A stretch of DNA of 64,000 nt from an uncultured Muribaculum sp. (GTDB taxonomy: Bacteria; Bacteroidota; Bacteroidia; Bacteroidales; Muribaculaceae), in contig CAJTSJ010000013.1 of the NCBI GenBank assembly GCA_910578785.1, positions 1 through 64,000 on the forward strand, in the 5' to 3' direction. A program made the translations under genes and the position numbers. The notes below the pieces were generated by a model that was given only the letters and a program-made list of their open reading frames with translations, was not told where the DNA came from and searched no databases. Positions 52,431 through 61,298 of the stretch are shown piece by piece. Numbering within the stretch: the first letter of the stretch is position 1; each line of letters starts with the position of its first letter.

Positions 52431-54257
52431 TTAAAATTTCTGCATATCGACAAGACGCTTGTAATAGCCGTCTTTCCTGAGCAATTCGTCGTGGGTGCCT
52501 GCCTCTACGATGCGTCCTTCGTGCATGACGCATATCATGTCGGCATTCTTGATGGTAGACAGCCGGTGGGCTATCACGAGTGTGGTTCGGTCCTTCATCA
52601 GACGTTCGAGCGCTTCCTGCACCGACTTTTCGCTTTCGCTGTCGAGTGCCGAAGTGGCTTCGTCAAGAATCAGGATGGGCGGATTCTTCAGTATGGCGCG
52701 GGCTATCGACAGGCGCTGGCGCTGTCCGCCTGACAGACGGCATCCACGGTCGCCGATACAGGTCTGATAGCCTTCTTCCGTGGCCATGATGAACTCGTGG
52801 GCATTGGCTATCCGGGCGGCCTCCTCTACCTGCTCCTGAGTCGCTGACTTGACACCGAAAGTGATGTTGTTGTATATCGTGTCGTTGAATAGGATGGCTT
52901 CCTGATTGACGTTGCCCATGAGCGAACGCAGTTCATGTACGCGCAAATTACGGATGTCCACACCGTCAATGGTTATGGCGCCATGCTGTACGTCGTAGAA
53001 GCGCGGCAGCAGGTCGGCCATGGTCGACTTGCCCGAACCGCTCTGACCGACGATGGCTACTGTGGAGCCGGCAGGGATATGAAGCGAGACATCTTCAAGC
53101 ACCGGAGCCGTATTGTAGGCGAAAGTGACGTCGTCGTAGTTGATGTCGCCCTTGAAGTTTTTGATGGTAACCGGATTTGCCGGGTCTTTTATCGGGTTTA
53201 CCGCATCAAGAATCTTGTCGACGCGTATCATCGATGCCAGACCTTTCTGAATCGAATACATCGATTTCGACAGGTCCTTGGCCGGATTGATGATGCTGTA
53301 GAATATGATCATGTAGTAGATGAAACTCGGAGCCTCGATGTTCGACGTGCCGTAGATGATGAGCGTGCCTCCGAACCACAGAACGATGGAGATGGTCAAC
53401 GTTCCGAGAAACTCGCTCATGGGGTGTGCTAGCGACTGTCGGCGGGCTATGCTGTTGCTCATTCGGTAGAACATCTGGTTTTCGCGGTGAAAACGGTCTT
53501 CCACCTTGCGTTCGGCGTTGAATGCCTTGATTATTCGCAGTCCTCCCAGAGTCTCTTCGATGTTCGACATCAGGAGTCCCCATTGGTTCTGCGCGTCGAG
53601 CGACTTGCGCTTCAGTCGCTTGCCTACACGACCCATTATAAGGCCGGCAAAAGGCAACAGAATAAGGACAAACACGGTCAGCTGCCACGACAGGTAAATC
53701 ATCATGGCCAGGCAGCCGATTATCATGATAGGATTCTTGAAGAACATGTCGAGCGACGACATGATGGAATTTTCGATTTCGGCCACGTCACCCGTCATAC
53801 GGGCCATGACATCGCCTTTGCGGGCTTCGGTGAAGTATGATATAGGCAACTGCACAATCTTGTCATACAGATAATTGCGGATGTCGCGCACAACGCCTGA
53901 ACGCATCGGAATGATGAAATACGAGGCCATATAGGCCGCCCCGGTCTTCAGTCCGGTCATTACCACAAGCATCGCGGCCAAAGCAGCCAGTGCCCCCGAC
54001 TTGCCCCAGTCGCTGATAAGCACCTGAGTGTAGTAGTAGAAGTTGTTGGATACGACCGTTTTGAACGAGTCGCTGCCCCAGTCCATAAACACATAGTTGG
54101 TCTCGTTTATGCCGAAAAGCATTTCAAGAATCGGTATGATGAATGCAAACGAGAACAGCGTCAGAAACGTTGTGAGGATATTAAAGAATATGTTTAATAT
54201 CAGGTATTTTTTATATGGCGGGACGAAACGCCTGAGTATATTCATTAAATCTTTCAT
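52431..54257 (-). CDS. MsbA-like ABC exporter (fused permease and ATPase)
   Basis: A 608-residue half-transporter. A six-helix membrane domain (about 20-330) with coupling segments (RIIKAFNAERKVEDRF) is followed by an ATPase with Walker A GQSGSGKST, signature LSGGQRQR and Walker B ILILDEATSALD. It would act as a homodimer, exporting lipids or drugs. Substrate is not readable; a lipid-A-flipping MsbA role is possible. A -7 box TAACTTTG lies 6 bases upstream of the ATG. Confidence 0.92.
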   Translation of the reverse strand: MKDLMNILRRFVPPYKKYLILNIFFNILTTFLTLFSFAFIIPILEMLFGINETNYVFMDWGSDSFKTVVSNNFYYYTQVLISDWGKSGALAALAAMLVVMTGLKTGAAYMASYFIIPMRSGVVRDIRNYLYDKIVQLPISYFTEARKGDVMARMTGDVAEIENSIMSSLDMFFKNPIMIIGCLAMMIYLSWQLTVFVLILLPFAGLIMGRVGKRLKRKSLDAQNQWGLLMSNIEETLGGLRIIKAFNAERKVEDRFHRENQMFYRMSNSIARRQSLAHPMSEFLGTLTISIVLWFGGTLIIYGTSNIEAPSFIYYMIIFYSIINPAKDLSKSMYSIQKGLASMIRVDKILDAVNPIKDPANPVTIKNFKGDINYDDVTFAYNTAPVLEDVSLHIPAGSTVAIVGQSGSGKSTMADLLPRFYDVQHGAITIDGVDIRNLRVHELRSLMGNVNQEAILFNDTIYNNITFGVKSATQEQVEEAARIANAHEFIMATEEGYQTCIGDRGCRLSGGQRQRLSIARAILKNPPILILDEATSALDSESEKSVQEALERLMKDRTTLVIAHRLSTIKNADMICVMHEGRIVEAGTHDELLRKDGYYKRLVDMQKF

Positions 54258-54262
54258 ACTTG

Positions 54263-54322
54263 CAAAGTTAGTGATTTTTAGGGCAAAAGTGACGCTTTTG
54301 TCAGTGGGATTTTGTAATTTTG
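54263..54322. promoter_or_regulatory. Divergent promoters between the MsbA-like and NapH-like genes
   Basis: TAACTTTG on the minus strand (54263-54270) for the ABC exporter and TAATTTTG on the plus strand (54315-54322) for the polyferredoxin. Each has a TTTTG 13-14 bases upstream, closer than the usual ~19. Confidence 0.45.
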
Positions 54323-54353
54323 TTGGACAACATAGTCAATCCTGCAAACGGCG

Positions 54354-55376
54354 ATGTCATATTTAAAGCGATATCAAGCACTTAAGATGTCACGTGTGGC
54401 GGTGTCTGTAATAGTCACGGCTATGCTGACGTTGCTATGGATTGAATTCAGCGACTTGTTCCTGTGCACGTTCGGCTGGATAGAGCGATGGCTCATAGTT
54501 CCCGTTGGATTCGGTATCTCATTAATTGTCATTGCATTCTGGATTGCGATGACCACGTTGTTCGGGCGCGTTTATTGTTCAGGCATCTGTCCTCTCGGAA
54601 CTCTACAGGATGTATTTGCGCGTGCCGGGCGGTCGTCACGCCGCGGAACGGGCCGGCACTACAGCTACTCTCCGCCCATGAATAAGCTGCGCTATGCAAG
54701 TCTTGCCGTGGTGGTGGCATGCTGGGTCGTGTCGCTGTCGATAGTGCCGGTGATAATCGAGCCGGACCACATGTACAGCGAGTTTATAATAAATGTGCTT
54801 AAGCCGATATGGGGACATCTCAACAATGTCATAGCACGCATCGGAGTGGCCACCGGATGGTGGAGCGTCACATACGTGGCCGGCATAACGGTGTCGATAT
54901 TCGCCGTGTCGCTGTCGATAGTGTCGATATTGACCGTAGGTACATTGGCATGGTTTCACGGCCGCACATTCTGCAATACCGTCTGCCCTGTAGGAACGGC
55001 CCTCGGCGTGGCAAGCAGGCAGTCGCTGTGGCATATCGACATAGATACGGACTTATGTATCAATTGCGGCAAATGCGGGGAGGTGTGCAAGGCATCGTGC
55101 ATCGACCTTAAAGATCATGTGGTCGACGGATCGAGATGCGTGAATTGCTTTAACTGCCTTACCGTGTGCCCGAACGATGCAATATTTTACCGGCCGGCAA
55201 GGAAACAGCTCTCTTTGCCGATGATGCAGCGCATAGACGCCCCGAAAGTGGGGGCTACGTCGGCCTCGGTCGGTGGCGTGGACTGTTGCCGGTCCGCGAC
55301 AGTGCCGGCTCCCGCCGCAAATGATTCAATCAATACTGACAATCAAACCAACAAATCGGATGAAACAATATCTTGA
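54354..55376 (+). CDS. NapH/CcoG-like membrane polyferredoxin
   Basis: A 340-residue protein with four or five transmembrane helices, two CxxxCP motifs (CSGICPLG near 76 and CNTVCPVG near 209) and two 4Fe-4S ferredoxin clusters (CINCGKCGEVC near 233, CVNCFNCLTVCP near 260). The Ala/Ser/Asn-rich tail is probably flexible. NapH-type proteins pass electrons from quinol to periplasmic or membrane partners, but the partner here is unknown. Its last 17 bases overlap thyA. Confidence 0.85.
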   Translation: MSYLKRYQALKMSRVAVSVIVTAMLTLLWIEFSDLFLCTFGWIERWLIVPVGFGISLIVIAFWIAMTTLFGRVYCSGICPLGTLQDVFARAGRSSRRGTGRHYSYSPPMNKLRYASLAVVVACWVVSLSIVPVIIEPDHMYSEFIINVLKPIWGHLNNVIARIGVATGWWSVTYVAGITVSIFAVSLSIVSILTVGTLAWFHGRTFCNTVCPVGTALGVASRQSLWHIDIDTDLCINCGKCGEVCKASCIDLKDHVVDGSRCVNCFNCLTVCPNDAIFYRPARKQLSLPMMQRIDAPKVGATSASVGGVDCCRSATVPAPAANDSINTDNQTNKSDETIS

Positions 55377-56154
55377 CCTGATTAATAGAGTGCTGGCCGA
55401 AGGCGTCGACAAGGGCGACCGCACCGGCACCGGTACACGAAGCGTATTCGGACATCAGATGCGGTTTAATCTTGAAGAGGGATTCCCGCTCCTGACCACC
55501 AAAAAGCTCCACTTGAAGTCGATAATCTATGAATTGCTGTGGTTTCTGAAAGGCGACACCAACGCCGGATACCTGCAGGAACATGGAGTGAGAATCTGGA
55601 ACGAATGGGCGGATGCCAACGGCGACCTTGGCCCGATCTACGGCAAGCAGTGGCGCTCGTGGCCCGACTACAACGGCGGAACCATCGATCAGATAAGCGA
55701 AGTCATCAATACGATAAAGAATAATCCCGATTCGCGCCGAATCATAGTAAATGCATGGAATGTGGCGCAGATTGATGAGATGGCCTTGCCGCCGTGTCAT
55801 TGCTTCTTCCAGTTCTACGTGGCCGACGGGCGCCTGAGCCTGCAGCTTTATCAGCGTTCGGCCGACATATTCCTCGGAGTACCGTTCAACATCGCTTCCT
55901 ACGCGCTACTGTTGATGATGGTGGCTCAGGTCACCGGACTTCGGGCCGGAGACTTCGTGCATACGCTCGGCGACGCGCATATCTACAGCAATCACTTCGA
56001 GCAGGCGCGCCTTCAGCTAACACGCGAACCGCGACGCCTGCCCCGGATGACAATCAATCCGGAAGTGAAGGATATATTCGACTTCAAGTATGAGGATTTC
56101 TCGCTTGAAGACTACGATCCGCATCCCCATATTAAAGCTTCCGTGGCCGTATGA
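55360..56154 (+). CDS. thyA: Thymidylate synthase
   Basis: ThyA makes dTMP from dUMP using methylene-tetrahydrofolate. The 264 residues from ATG 55360 equal the E. coli length. Motifs are DRTGTGTRSVFG near 21, RIWNEWAD near 80, the catalytic Cys in LPPCHCFFQFYV near 146, and RSADIFLGVPFNIASYA near 166. An upstream in-frame ATG at 55273 lies deep in the preceding gene and was rejected. The stop overlaps the folA start (ATGA). Confidence 0.97.
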   Translation: MKQYLDLINRVLAEGVDKGDRTGTGTRSVFGHQMRFNLEEGFPLLTTKKLHLKSIIYELLWFLKGDTNAGYLQEHGVRIWNEWADANGDLGPIYGKQWRSWPDYNGGTIDQISEVINTIKNNPDSRRIIVNAWNVAQIDEMALPPCHCFFQFYVADGRLSLQLYQRSADIFLGVPFNIASYALLLMMVAQVTGLRAGDFVHTLGDAHIYSNHFEQARLQLTREPRRLPRMTINPEVKDIFDFKYEDFSLEDYDPHPHIKASVAV

Positions 56155-56648
56155 CACCGAAGATTACAATCGTAGCGGCCATGACCCGCGACGGAGGTCT
56201 GGGCAGAAAGGGCGAACTGCTGTACCGTATCAGCGCCGATATGAAGCACTTCAAAGCCGTCACAATGGGGAAGCCTATCGTCATGGGGCGCAAGACGTTT
56301 GAGTCGTTCCCTAACGGTGCACTCCCCGGCAGGCAGAATATTGTCATAACCTCCGATTACGGCTATAGCGCGCCGGGCATATCGGTGGCTCATTCCAGGG
56401 AAGAAGCATTGTCGTTGGCCGGCGATGCCGAAGAAGTAATGATTATCGGAGGTGGCGAGGTCTACCGTCAGCTGATGCCTGAGGCATCTGTGCTTGAACT
56501 GACCGTGATAGATGCGGATGCGCCCTCAGATGCCGATACGTTTATGCCTTCAATCGACTTCGACGAATGGACTTGTGTGGATGAGTCGGAATCGGCCGTC
56601 GACCCGAAGTCGGGCGTCAGCTACCGCTTCGTAAGATATGTCAGATAG
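56151..56648 (+). CDS. folA: Dihydrofolate reductase
   Basis: A 165-residue DHFR that regenerates tetrahydrofolate from the dihydrofolate made by ThyA, with which it is translationally coupled. Visible are the N-terminal ITIVAAMTRDGGLGRKGELL, the MGRKTFES motif near 45 and the NADPH-binding IIGGGEVYRQ near 99. The 19-bp-plus terminator downstream closes the three-gene operon. Confidence 0.96.
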   Translation: MTPKITIVAAMTRDGGLGRKGELLYRISADMKHFKAVTMGKPIVMGRKTFESFPNGALPGRQNIVITSDYGYSAPGISVAHSREEALSLAGDAEEVMIIGGGEVYRQLMPEASVLELTVIDADAPSDADTFMPSIDFDEWTCVDESESAVDPKSGVSYRFVRYVR

Positions 56649-56685
56649 ACGATGCTCCTTATTTGAACACTGATTCAAAGTAGTA

Positions 56686-56735
56686 TATAAGTAAAGAAGG
56701 TCCCGGGCAAATGCCCGGGACCTTCTTTACTTATA
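56686..56735. terminator. Perfect 24-bp palindromic bidirectional terminator
   Basis: Arms 56686-56709 and 56712-56735 pair perfectly across a 2-base centre. The outer bases are A/T-rich (TATAAGTAAAGAAGG) and supply T-rich tails on both strands. It is shared by folA (plus) and secDF (minus), whose stop codons lie 38 and 21 bases away. Confidence 0.9.
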
Positions 56736-56755
56736 AGTATCGCTTATTCTAACAA

Positions 56756-59644
56756 TTATGCTGCTGTATTTTTGTTGCGGCGACGGTCGATAAGGTAAGC
56801 GACGGGCGATGCAACATAGATGGTGGCCAAGGTACCTGTGATCACACCGAACAGCATTGCGAATACGAAGCTGCGGATTGATTCACCACCGAGGATGAAG
56901 ATACAGAGGAGCACCAGGAGAGTCGATCCTGAAGTAATGATGGTACGGCTCAATGTGCTGTTGATTGACTGGTTGACCAAAGTGAAGAAGTTCTGCTTCG
57001 GATAAAGCTGAGTGTTCTCACGTACACGGTCAAACACAACCACGGTATCGTTGATCTGGTAACCGATTACGGTAAGGATAGCGGCGATGAACGACTGGTC
57101 GATTTCCATTGAGAACGGAAGTATGCCCCAGAACAGAGTGTAGAAACCGATGATGGTGAACGCTGTGAACGCTACTGCGGCAAGCGCACCTACGGAGAAG
57201 GCTACATTGTGGAAACGAACCAGGATGTAGAGGAACATCGCGATGAGCGAGAAGATGACGGCGATATAAGCGTCCTTCTTCATGTCGGCGGCGATGGTCG
57301 GACCAACCTTCTGTGAGCTCTGGATACCTACATTCTCATTAGTTGTAGAGAAGTCCTCAAGGCTCATGCCGTTGAGTTCGTCTTTGAGGCCGTTGTAGAG
57401 GATATCGGTGATTTCAGCATCAACACCGTCAGTCTCTTCCTCAATCTTGTAGTTGGTAGAGATACGCACCTTGGTGTCGTTGTCGATGGTGATTACTGAA
57501 AGCGATGCATCGGGGAACATCGGAGCAAGCTTCGACTGAATGTCCTGAGTCTTCACAGGATGGTCGAACTGTACGATGTAGTTGCGTCCGCCTGAGAAGT
57601 CGATACCCTGGTTAAGACCGCGGGCAAAGAGCGAAACGACCACAATCACTACGAATATTGCGCAAACCGAGAAGGATATCTTGCGCTGGTCGAGGAAGTT
57701 GAACTTAGTGTTGTAGAACATTCCCTTTGACAGCTTGGTAGAGAAGGTAAGCTTCTGGAAGGGAGCGGTCTTGCCGAATCCGATGAATACGAGACGGGTC
57801 AGGAACACAGCTGTGAAGAACGAGCATACGATACCGATGATAAGAGTGGTGGCGAAGCCCTTGATAGGTCCTGTTCCGTAAAGGAGAAGGATAACGGCTG
57901 TGATGACCGAGGTCAAGTTGGAGTCGAAGATTGCAGAGAATGCGTTGCTGTAACCGTCGGCGATGGCCTGCTGGATTTTCTTGCCGGCGCGAAGTTCTTC
58001 CTTGGCACGCTCGAAGATAAGTACGTTGGCGTCGACTGCCATACCGAGTGCAAGCACGATACCGGCGATACCCGACAGGGTGAGCACTGCCTGGAACGAA
58101 GCCAGAATACCCATTGTGAAGAAGAGGTTGCATACAAGACCCATGTTGGCGACGAGTCCGGGGATGACTCCGTAGAAGGCCATCATGAATATCATCAACA
58201 ACACAAGCGCGATGATGAACGAAAGGAATCCGTCCTGGATGGCCTGCTTGCCGAGCGACGGACCGATTACGGTGTCGCTGACGATTTCAACCTTTGCGGC
58301 CATCTTACCGGACTTAAGCACGTTGGCCAAGTCCTTTGCATCGTCAACGGTGAAGTGACCTGTGATTTCCGAACGTCCGCCTTCGATTACAGAGTTGATG
58401 CGGGGAGCGGAATATACGGCATCGTCAAGAACGATGGCCACGGGCTTTCCGATATTGTTCTGAGTCACGCGGGCCCATGCTTTGGCGCCCTCGTTGTTCA
58501 TCTCCATAGTGACGTAGTTGCCCTTCATTGTCTCGAAGTCGCTTCCTGCGGCCACAACCACGTCGCCGGCAAGTGCGGGCTTGCCGTTGTTGGTCTTCAG
58601 GGCTACGAGCTGATAGATGTCAGCCTTGCGGGTAGTGTTGGTGACAGTGTCGGTATACTGTACTTCCTGAGGCTTAACCTCCCAAAGGAGCTTAAGGTTG
58701 GAGGGAAGTATGCGGGCGGCCATCGGTGAGCTGATGATCGAGTCGATCTTTTCGCGGTGGGCCTGGGTGGCCATACCTACATAGGGAGTGCCGTTGTAGC
58801 CCGATGCGTCGAAATAGCCGAACAGAGTGTGGAACGAACCGATTGTGTCGGCGCGCAGGGCATTTTCGAGGGCCATCAGCTGATTGTAGATTTCATCGAG
58901 CGTATATACCTCGTAGAACTCGAGGTTGGCCGATGCCTTCAACAGGTCGCGTACACGGTCGTGTTCCTTTACGCCCGGAAGTTCGAGAAGAATCTGACCG
59001 TCCTTTTCAAGTTCCTGAATGTTGGGAGCCACAACACCGAATTGGTCGATACGGTTGCGGAGTACGTTTGTAGAGCTGTTTACGCGGTCCTTTACTTCCT
59101 GCTTTACGATGGCTTCAACCTGGTCGGCATTGTCACCGCGCTTGGCCACGTTCTTGAACACTACGGCCATGTCGGCAGATGGATCGATACGCTTGTATTC
59201 GTCGAAGAAAGCGCCTACATAGTCGCTTGTCTTGCTTTTCTTGACTACAGAGTCGGTAGCGTGGAGGACGCGGTTGAAGGTCTTGTTGCCTTCGGCGTTG
59301 GCTATAGAACGGAGGATGTCGGGAACAGACACCTGAAGAATCACGTTCATACCGCCCTTCAAGTCCAGACCGAGGCCTACGCCCATTTTTTGAACCTGGT
59401 TGAAGGTATATCCGAATACCGGATAAACTTCTTCCTTACCGATTGAATCAATGTAATTCTTGTAAGCCTTTGAATAGGCATCCGAATTGGCATCGCCGTT
59501 GGCGATAACCAGCGCATACTCCTGTGCTTTCTTCTCGTGCTTGTTGGTTACCCAAGTAAACGAGAGGTAAAACAGACACACGAGCACCAAGAAGATTGCT
59601 ATCACACCGGAAATAGCACTTCCGGTCGTACCTTTGCTTTGCAT
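56756..59644 (-). CDS. secDF: Protein translocase SecD-SecF fusion
   Basis: A 962-residue fusion of SecD and SecF, which use the proton gradient to help Sec translocation from the periplasmic side. It has a first helix near 13-30, the large periplasmic P1 region with LGLDLKGGMNVILQV near 90, five helices with GMAVDANVLIFERAKEE, then the SecF half from about residue 640 with ISFSVCAIFVVIVV, GIDFSGGRNY and YQINDTVVVFDRVREN. ATG 59644 was chosen because the longer TTG start at 59701 lies in a TATATTTG promoter box. Confidence 0.95.
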   Translation of the reverse strand: MQSKGTTGSAISGVIAIFLVLVCLFYLSFTWVTNKHEKKAQEYALVIANGDANSDAYSKAYKNYIDSIGKEEVYPVFGYTFNQVQKMGVGLGLDLKGGMNVILQVSVPDILRSIANAEGNKTFNRVLHATDSVVKKSKTSDYVGAFFDEYKRIDPSADMAVVFKNVAKRGDNADQVEAIVKQEVKDRVNSSTNVLRNRIDQFGVVAPNIQELEKDGQILLELPGVKEHDRVRDLLKASANLEFYEVYTLDEIYNQLMALENALRADTIGSFHTLFGYFDASGYNGTPYVGMATQAHREKIDSIISSPMAARILPSNLKLLWEVKPQEVQYTDTVTNTTRKADIYQLVALKTNNGKPALAGDVVVAAGSDFETMKGNYVTMEMNNEGAKAWARVTQNNIGKPVAIVLDDAVYSAPRINSVIEGGRSEITGHFTVDDAKDLANVLKSGKMAAKVEIVSDTVIGPSLGKQAIQDGFLSFIIALVLLMIFMMAFYGVIPGLVANMGLVCNLFFTMGILASFQAVLTLSGIAGIVLALGMAVDANVLIFERAKEELRAGKKIQQAIADGYSNAFSAIFDSNLTSVITAVILLLYGTGPIKGFATTLIIGIVCSFFTAVFLTRLVFIGFGKTAPFQKLTFSTKLSKGMFYNTKFNFLDQRKISFSVCAIFVVIVVVSLFARGLNQGIDFSGGRNYIVQFDHPVKTQDIQSKLAPMFPDASLSVITIDNDTKVRISTNYKIEEETDGVDAEITDILYNGLKDELNGMSLEDFSTTNENVGIQSSQKVGPTIAADMKKDAYIAVIFSLIAMFLYILVRFHNVAFSVGALAAVAFTAFTIIGFYTLFWGILPFSMEIDQSFIAAILTVIGYQINDTVVVFDRVRENTQLYPKQNFFTLVNQSINSTLSRTIITSGSTLLVLLCIFILGGESIRSFVFAMLFGVITGTLATIYVASPVAYLIDRRRNKNTAA

Positions 59645-59698
59645 GTGTTTGAAAAATGATGATATTAAGTTATTAAAATTTTTCTGAAATTCAGGTTG

Positions 59699-59706
59699 CA
59701 AATATA
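59699..59706 (-). promoter_or_regulatory. -7 box of secDF
   Basis: Minus-strand TATATTTG overlapping the alternative TTG start. It gives a leader of about 45 bases before ATG 59644. Confidence 0.5.
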
Positions 59707-59823
59707 ACTCTTTTTTCTGTGACTATCATAAAAGTGTGTCAATAAAATGACTGTTAAGGACATCTTTAGCCTAAGCGGACATCGCAAAATGCCGCTTAAG
59801 ATGTTAAATTTTGAAAAAATGTA

Positions 59824-60783
59824 TCAGTATTGCAATCCCAGGTTGTCGACCCAGAGCACCATGCCGGGGGTGCCTTCATAGGCGGTTCCGCATCCTGACG
59901 AACACATCACGAGCATGTGTGTAGGGGTGGCGTCGGCATCGTCCCAGCCCACTTCCTTCACCGGCACCATCTTGCCTTTGGAATTGGTGGCATAGTAGCT
60001 CTTGTCTTCGGGAATTAGTCCCATGAAGCTCTTATAGCCGGGGTTATGGGTTATGTCGCCGTACATGACCGGAATCTTATGGCGCTTTACCCAGCCGTCG
60101 GTCGAGGCCGAATAGCGTTCGCGGCCTGTGCCCACGCGCTTGGCGTAAAGGTTGCCCTCTTCATCCTCCCATCTGCGTTGCAGCAGGATGTAGACTTCGG
60201 CGCTGTCGTGGCCGTCGAGTTTTTTCTTCGATGTGCCGGTCGCGCGCACCTTCTGCGCAGACTTCGGCACCGATACGCGGTAGTCAAGCACCAGAGCTTC
60301 CGGCCGCTTGGTGAACGGCACACCCATCTCCATCTTTCCGTAGGGGTTCGACGTGCTGCGTATCGGCTCGATGTTGTGGCCGAGGTATATCGAACCGCTG
60401 ACGAGAACTTCCAGGTTGACTATGCCGAGCACCTTGACCTTCTCGTAGATGGTGGTCAGTTTACAGCAACGGCCTCCGGCGGGATTCTCGTCGGGAAAGA
60501 CGGCATTGCTCCCTTTTACGATTCCGGCCACGTTGGCCATCACGTTGGAAGTAGCCCATGGCGACCCGCCGCGGTTGGTATACGCTTTGTTGCCGTCTTC
60601 CGTTCCGTTGGGGGCTATTTCGTAGATTTGCTTTACATGTCCGCCTATCAGTTTGGATTCATGTACGTTGCGCGTGAGCCAATTTTCGAAATCGGCGTAT
60701 TTTATCGGTTCTATTTTCTGTGAATTTGCCGTTAACGCGCACATGGGCAACATCAACGGCAAAGCATATTTCAATATCTGCAT
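59824..60783 (-). CDS. PCMD-domain secreted protein
   Basis: A 319-residue protein with a signal peptide (MQILKYALPLMLPMCALTAN) and a beta-rich body resembling the PCMD (putative carbohydrate metabolism) domain found in Bacteroidetes surface proteins. Segments such as GSPWATSN, MGVPFTKRPEALVLDYRVSV and the C-terminal MVLWVDNLGLQY fit that family. It follows ispF by 16 bases on the same strand. Ligand unknown. Confidence 0.75.
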   Translation of the reverse strand: MQILKYALPLMLPMCALTANSQKIEPIKYADFENWLTRNVHESKLIGGHVKQIYEIAPNGTEDGNKAYTNRGGSPWATSNVMANVAGIVKGSNAVFPDENPAGGRCCKLTTIYEKVKVLGIVNLEVLVSGSIYLGHNIEPIRSTSNPYGKMEMGVPFTKRPEALVLDYRVSVPKSAQKVRATGTSKKKLDGHDSAEVYILLQRRWEDEEGNLYAKRVGTGRERYSASTDGWVKRHKIPVMYGDITHNPGYKSFMGLIPEDKSYYATNSKGKMVPVKEVGWDDADATPTHMLVMCSSGCGTAYEGTPGMVLWVDNLGLQY

Positions 60784-60799
60784 CTTTTGGCAATCTAAT

Positions 60800-61282
60800 T
60801 TACGGTCGATAAATCAAAGCCGAGGCCATGGCGGCTATGCCTTCTCCACGTCCGGTAAATCCGAGCTTCTCGGTGGTGGTGGCTTTGACTGAAACGTGCG
60901 ACGGCTCTATCTCAAGGTCGGATGCTATGCGCTCGATCATCAGCGGAATATGCGGCAGCATCTTCGGAGCCTGTGCCATAATGGTCACATCGACATTTCC
61001 CACCAGGTAGCCCTCGGCTTTCAGCAGGTCGTTGACCTTGCGGAGCAGCACGCGTGAGTCCGCGCCTTTATAGGCCGGGTCGGAGTCGGGAAAGTGGTAT
61101 CCGATGTCGCGCAACGCGGCCGCGCCGAGAAGCGCGTCTGACAGAGCGTGCAGGGCCACATCGGCGTCGCTATGGCCGAGCAGGCCGAGGTGGTAGGGTA
61201 TATTGACCCCGGCTATCCATAATTCACGTCCTTCAACGAGCCGGTGGACGTCAAATCCGTTGCCGATACGTATATTTATCAT
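60800..61282 (-). CDS. ispF: 2-C-methyl-D-erythritol 2,4-cyclodiphosphate synthase
   Basis: IspF forms the cyclic diphosphate intermediate of the non-mevalonate isoprenoid pathway. From ATG 61282 it has 160 residues, the family's usual size. Zinc ligands are in GFDVHRL near residue 8 and the His of GHSDADV near 40, and the C-terminal TTEKLGFTGRGEGIAA matches the family signature. The frame is open 54 bases further upstream, overlapping porV; that start was rejected. Confidence 0.95.
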   Translation of the reverse strand: MINIRIGNGFDVHRLVEGRELWIAGVNIPYHLGLLGHSDADVALHALSDALLGAAALRDIGYHFPDSDPAYKGADSRVLLRKVNDLLKAEGYLVGNVDVTIMAQAPKMLPHIPLMIERIASDLEIEPSHVSVKATTTEKLGFTGRGEGIAAMASALIYRP

Positions 61283-61298
61283 GTCTGTTGCAATTATT

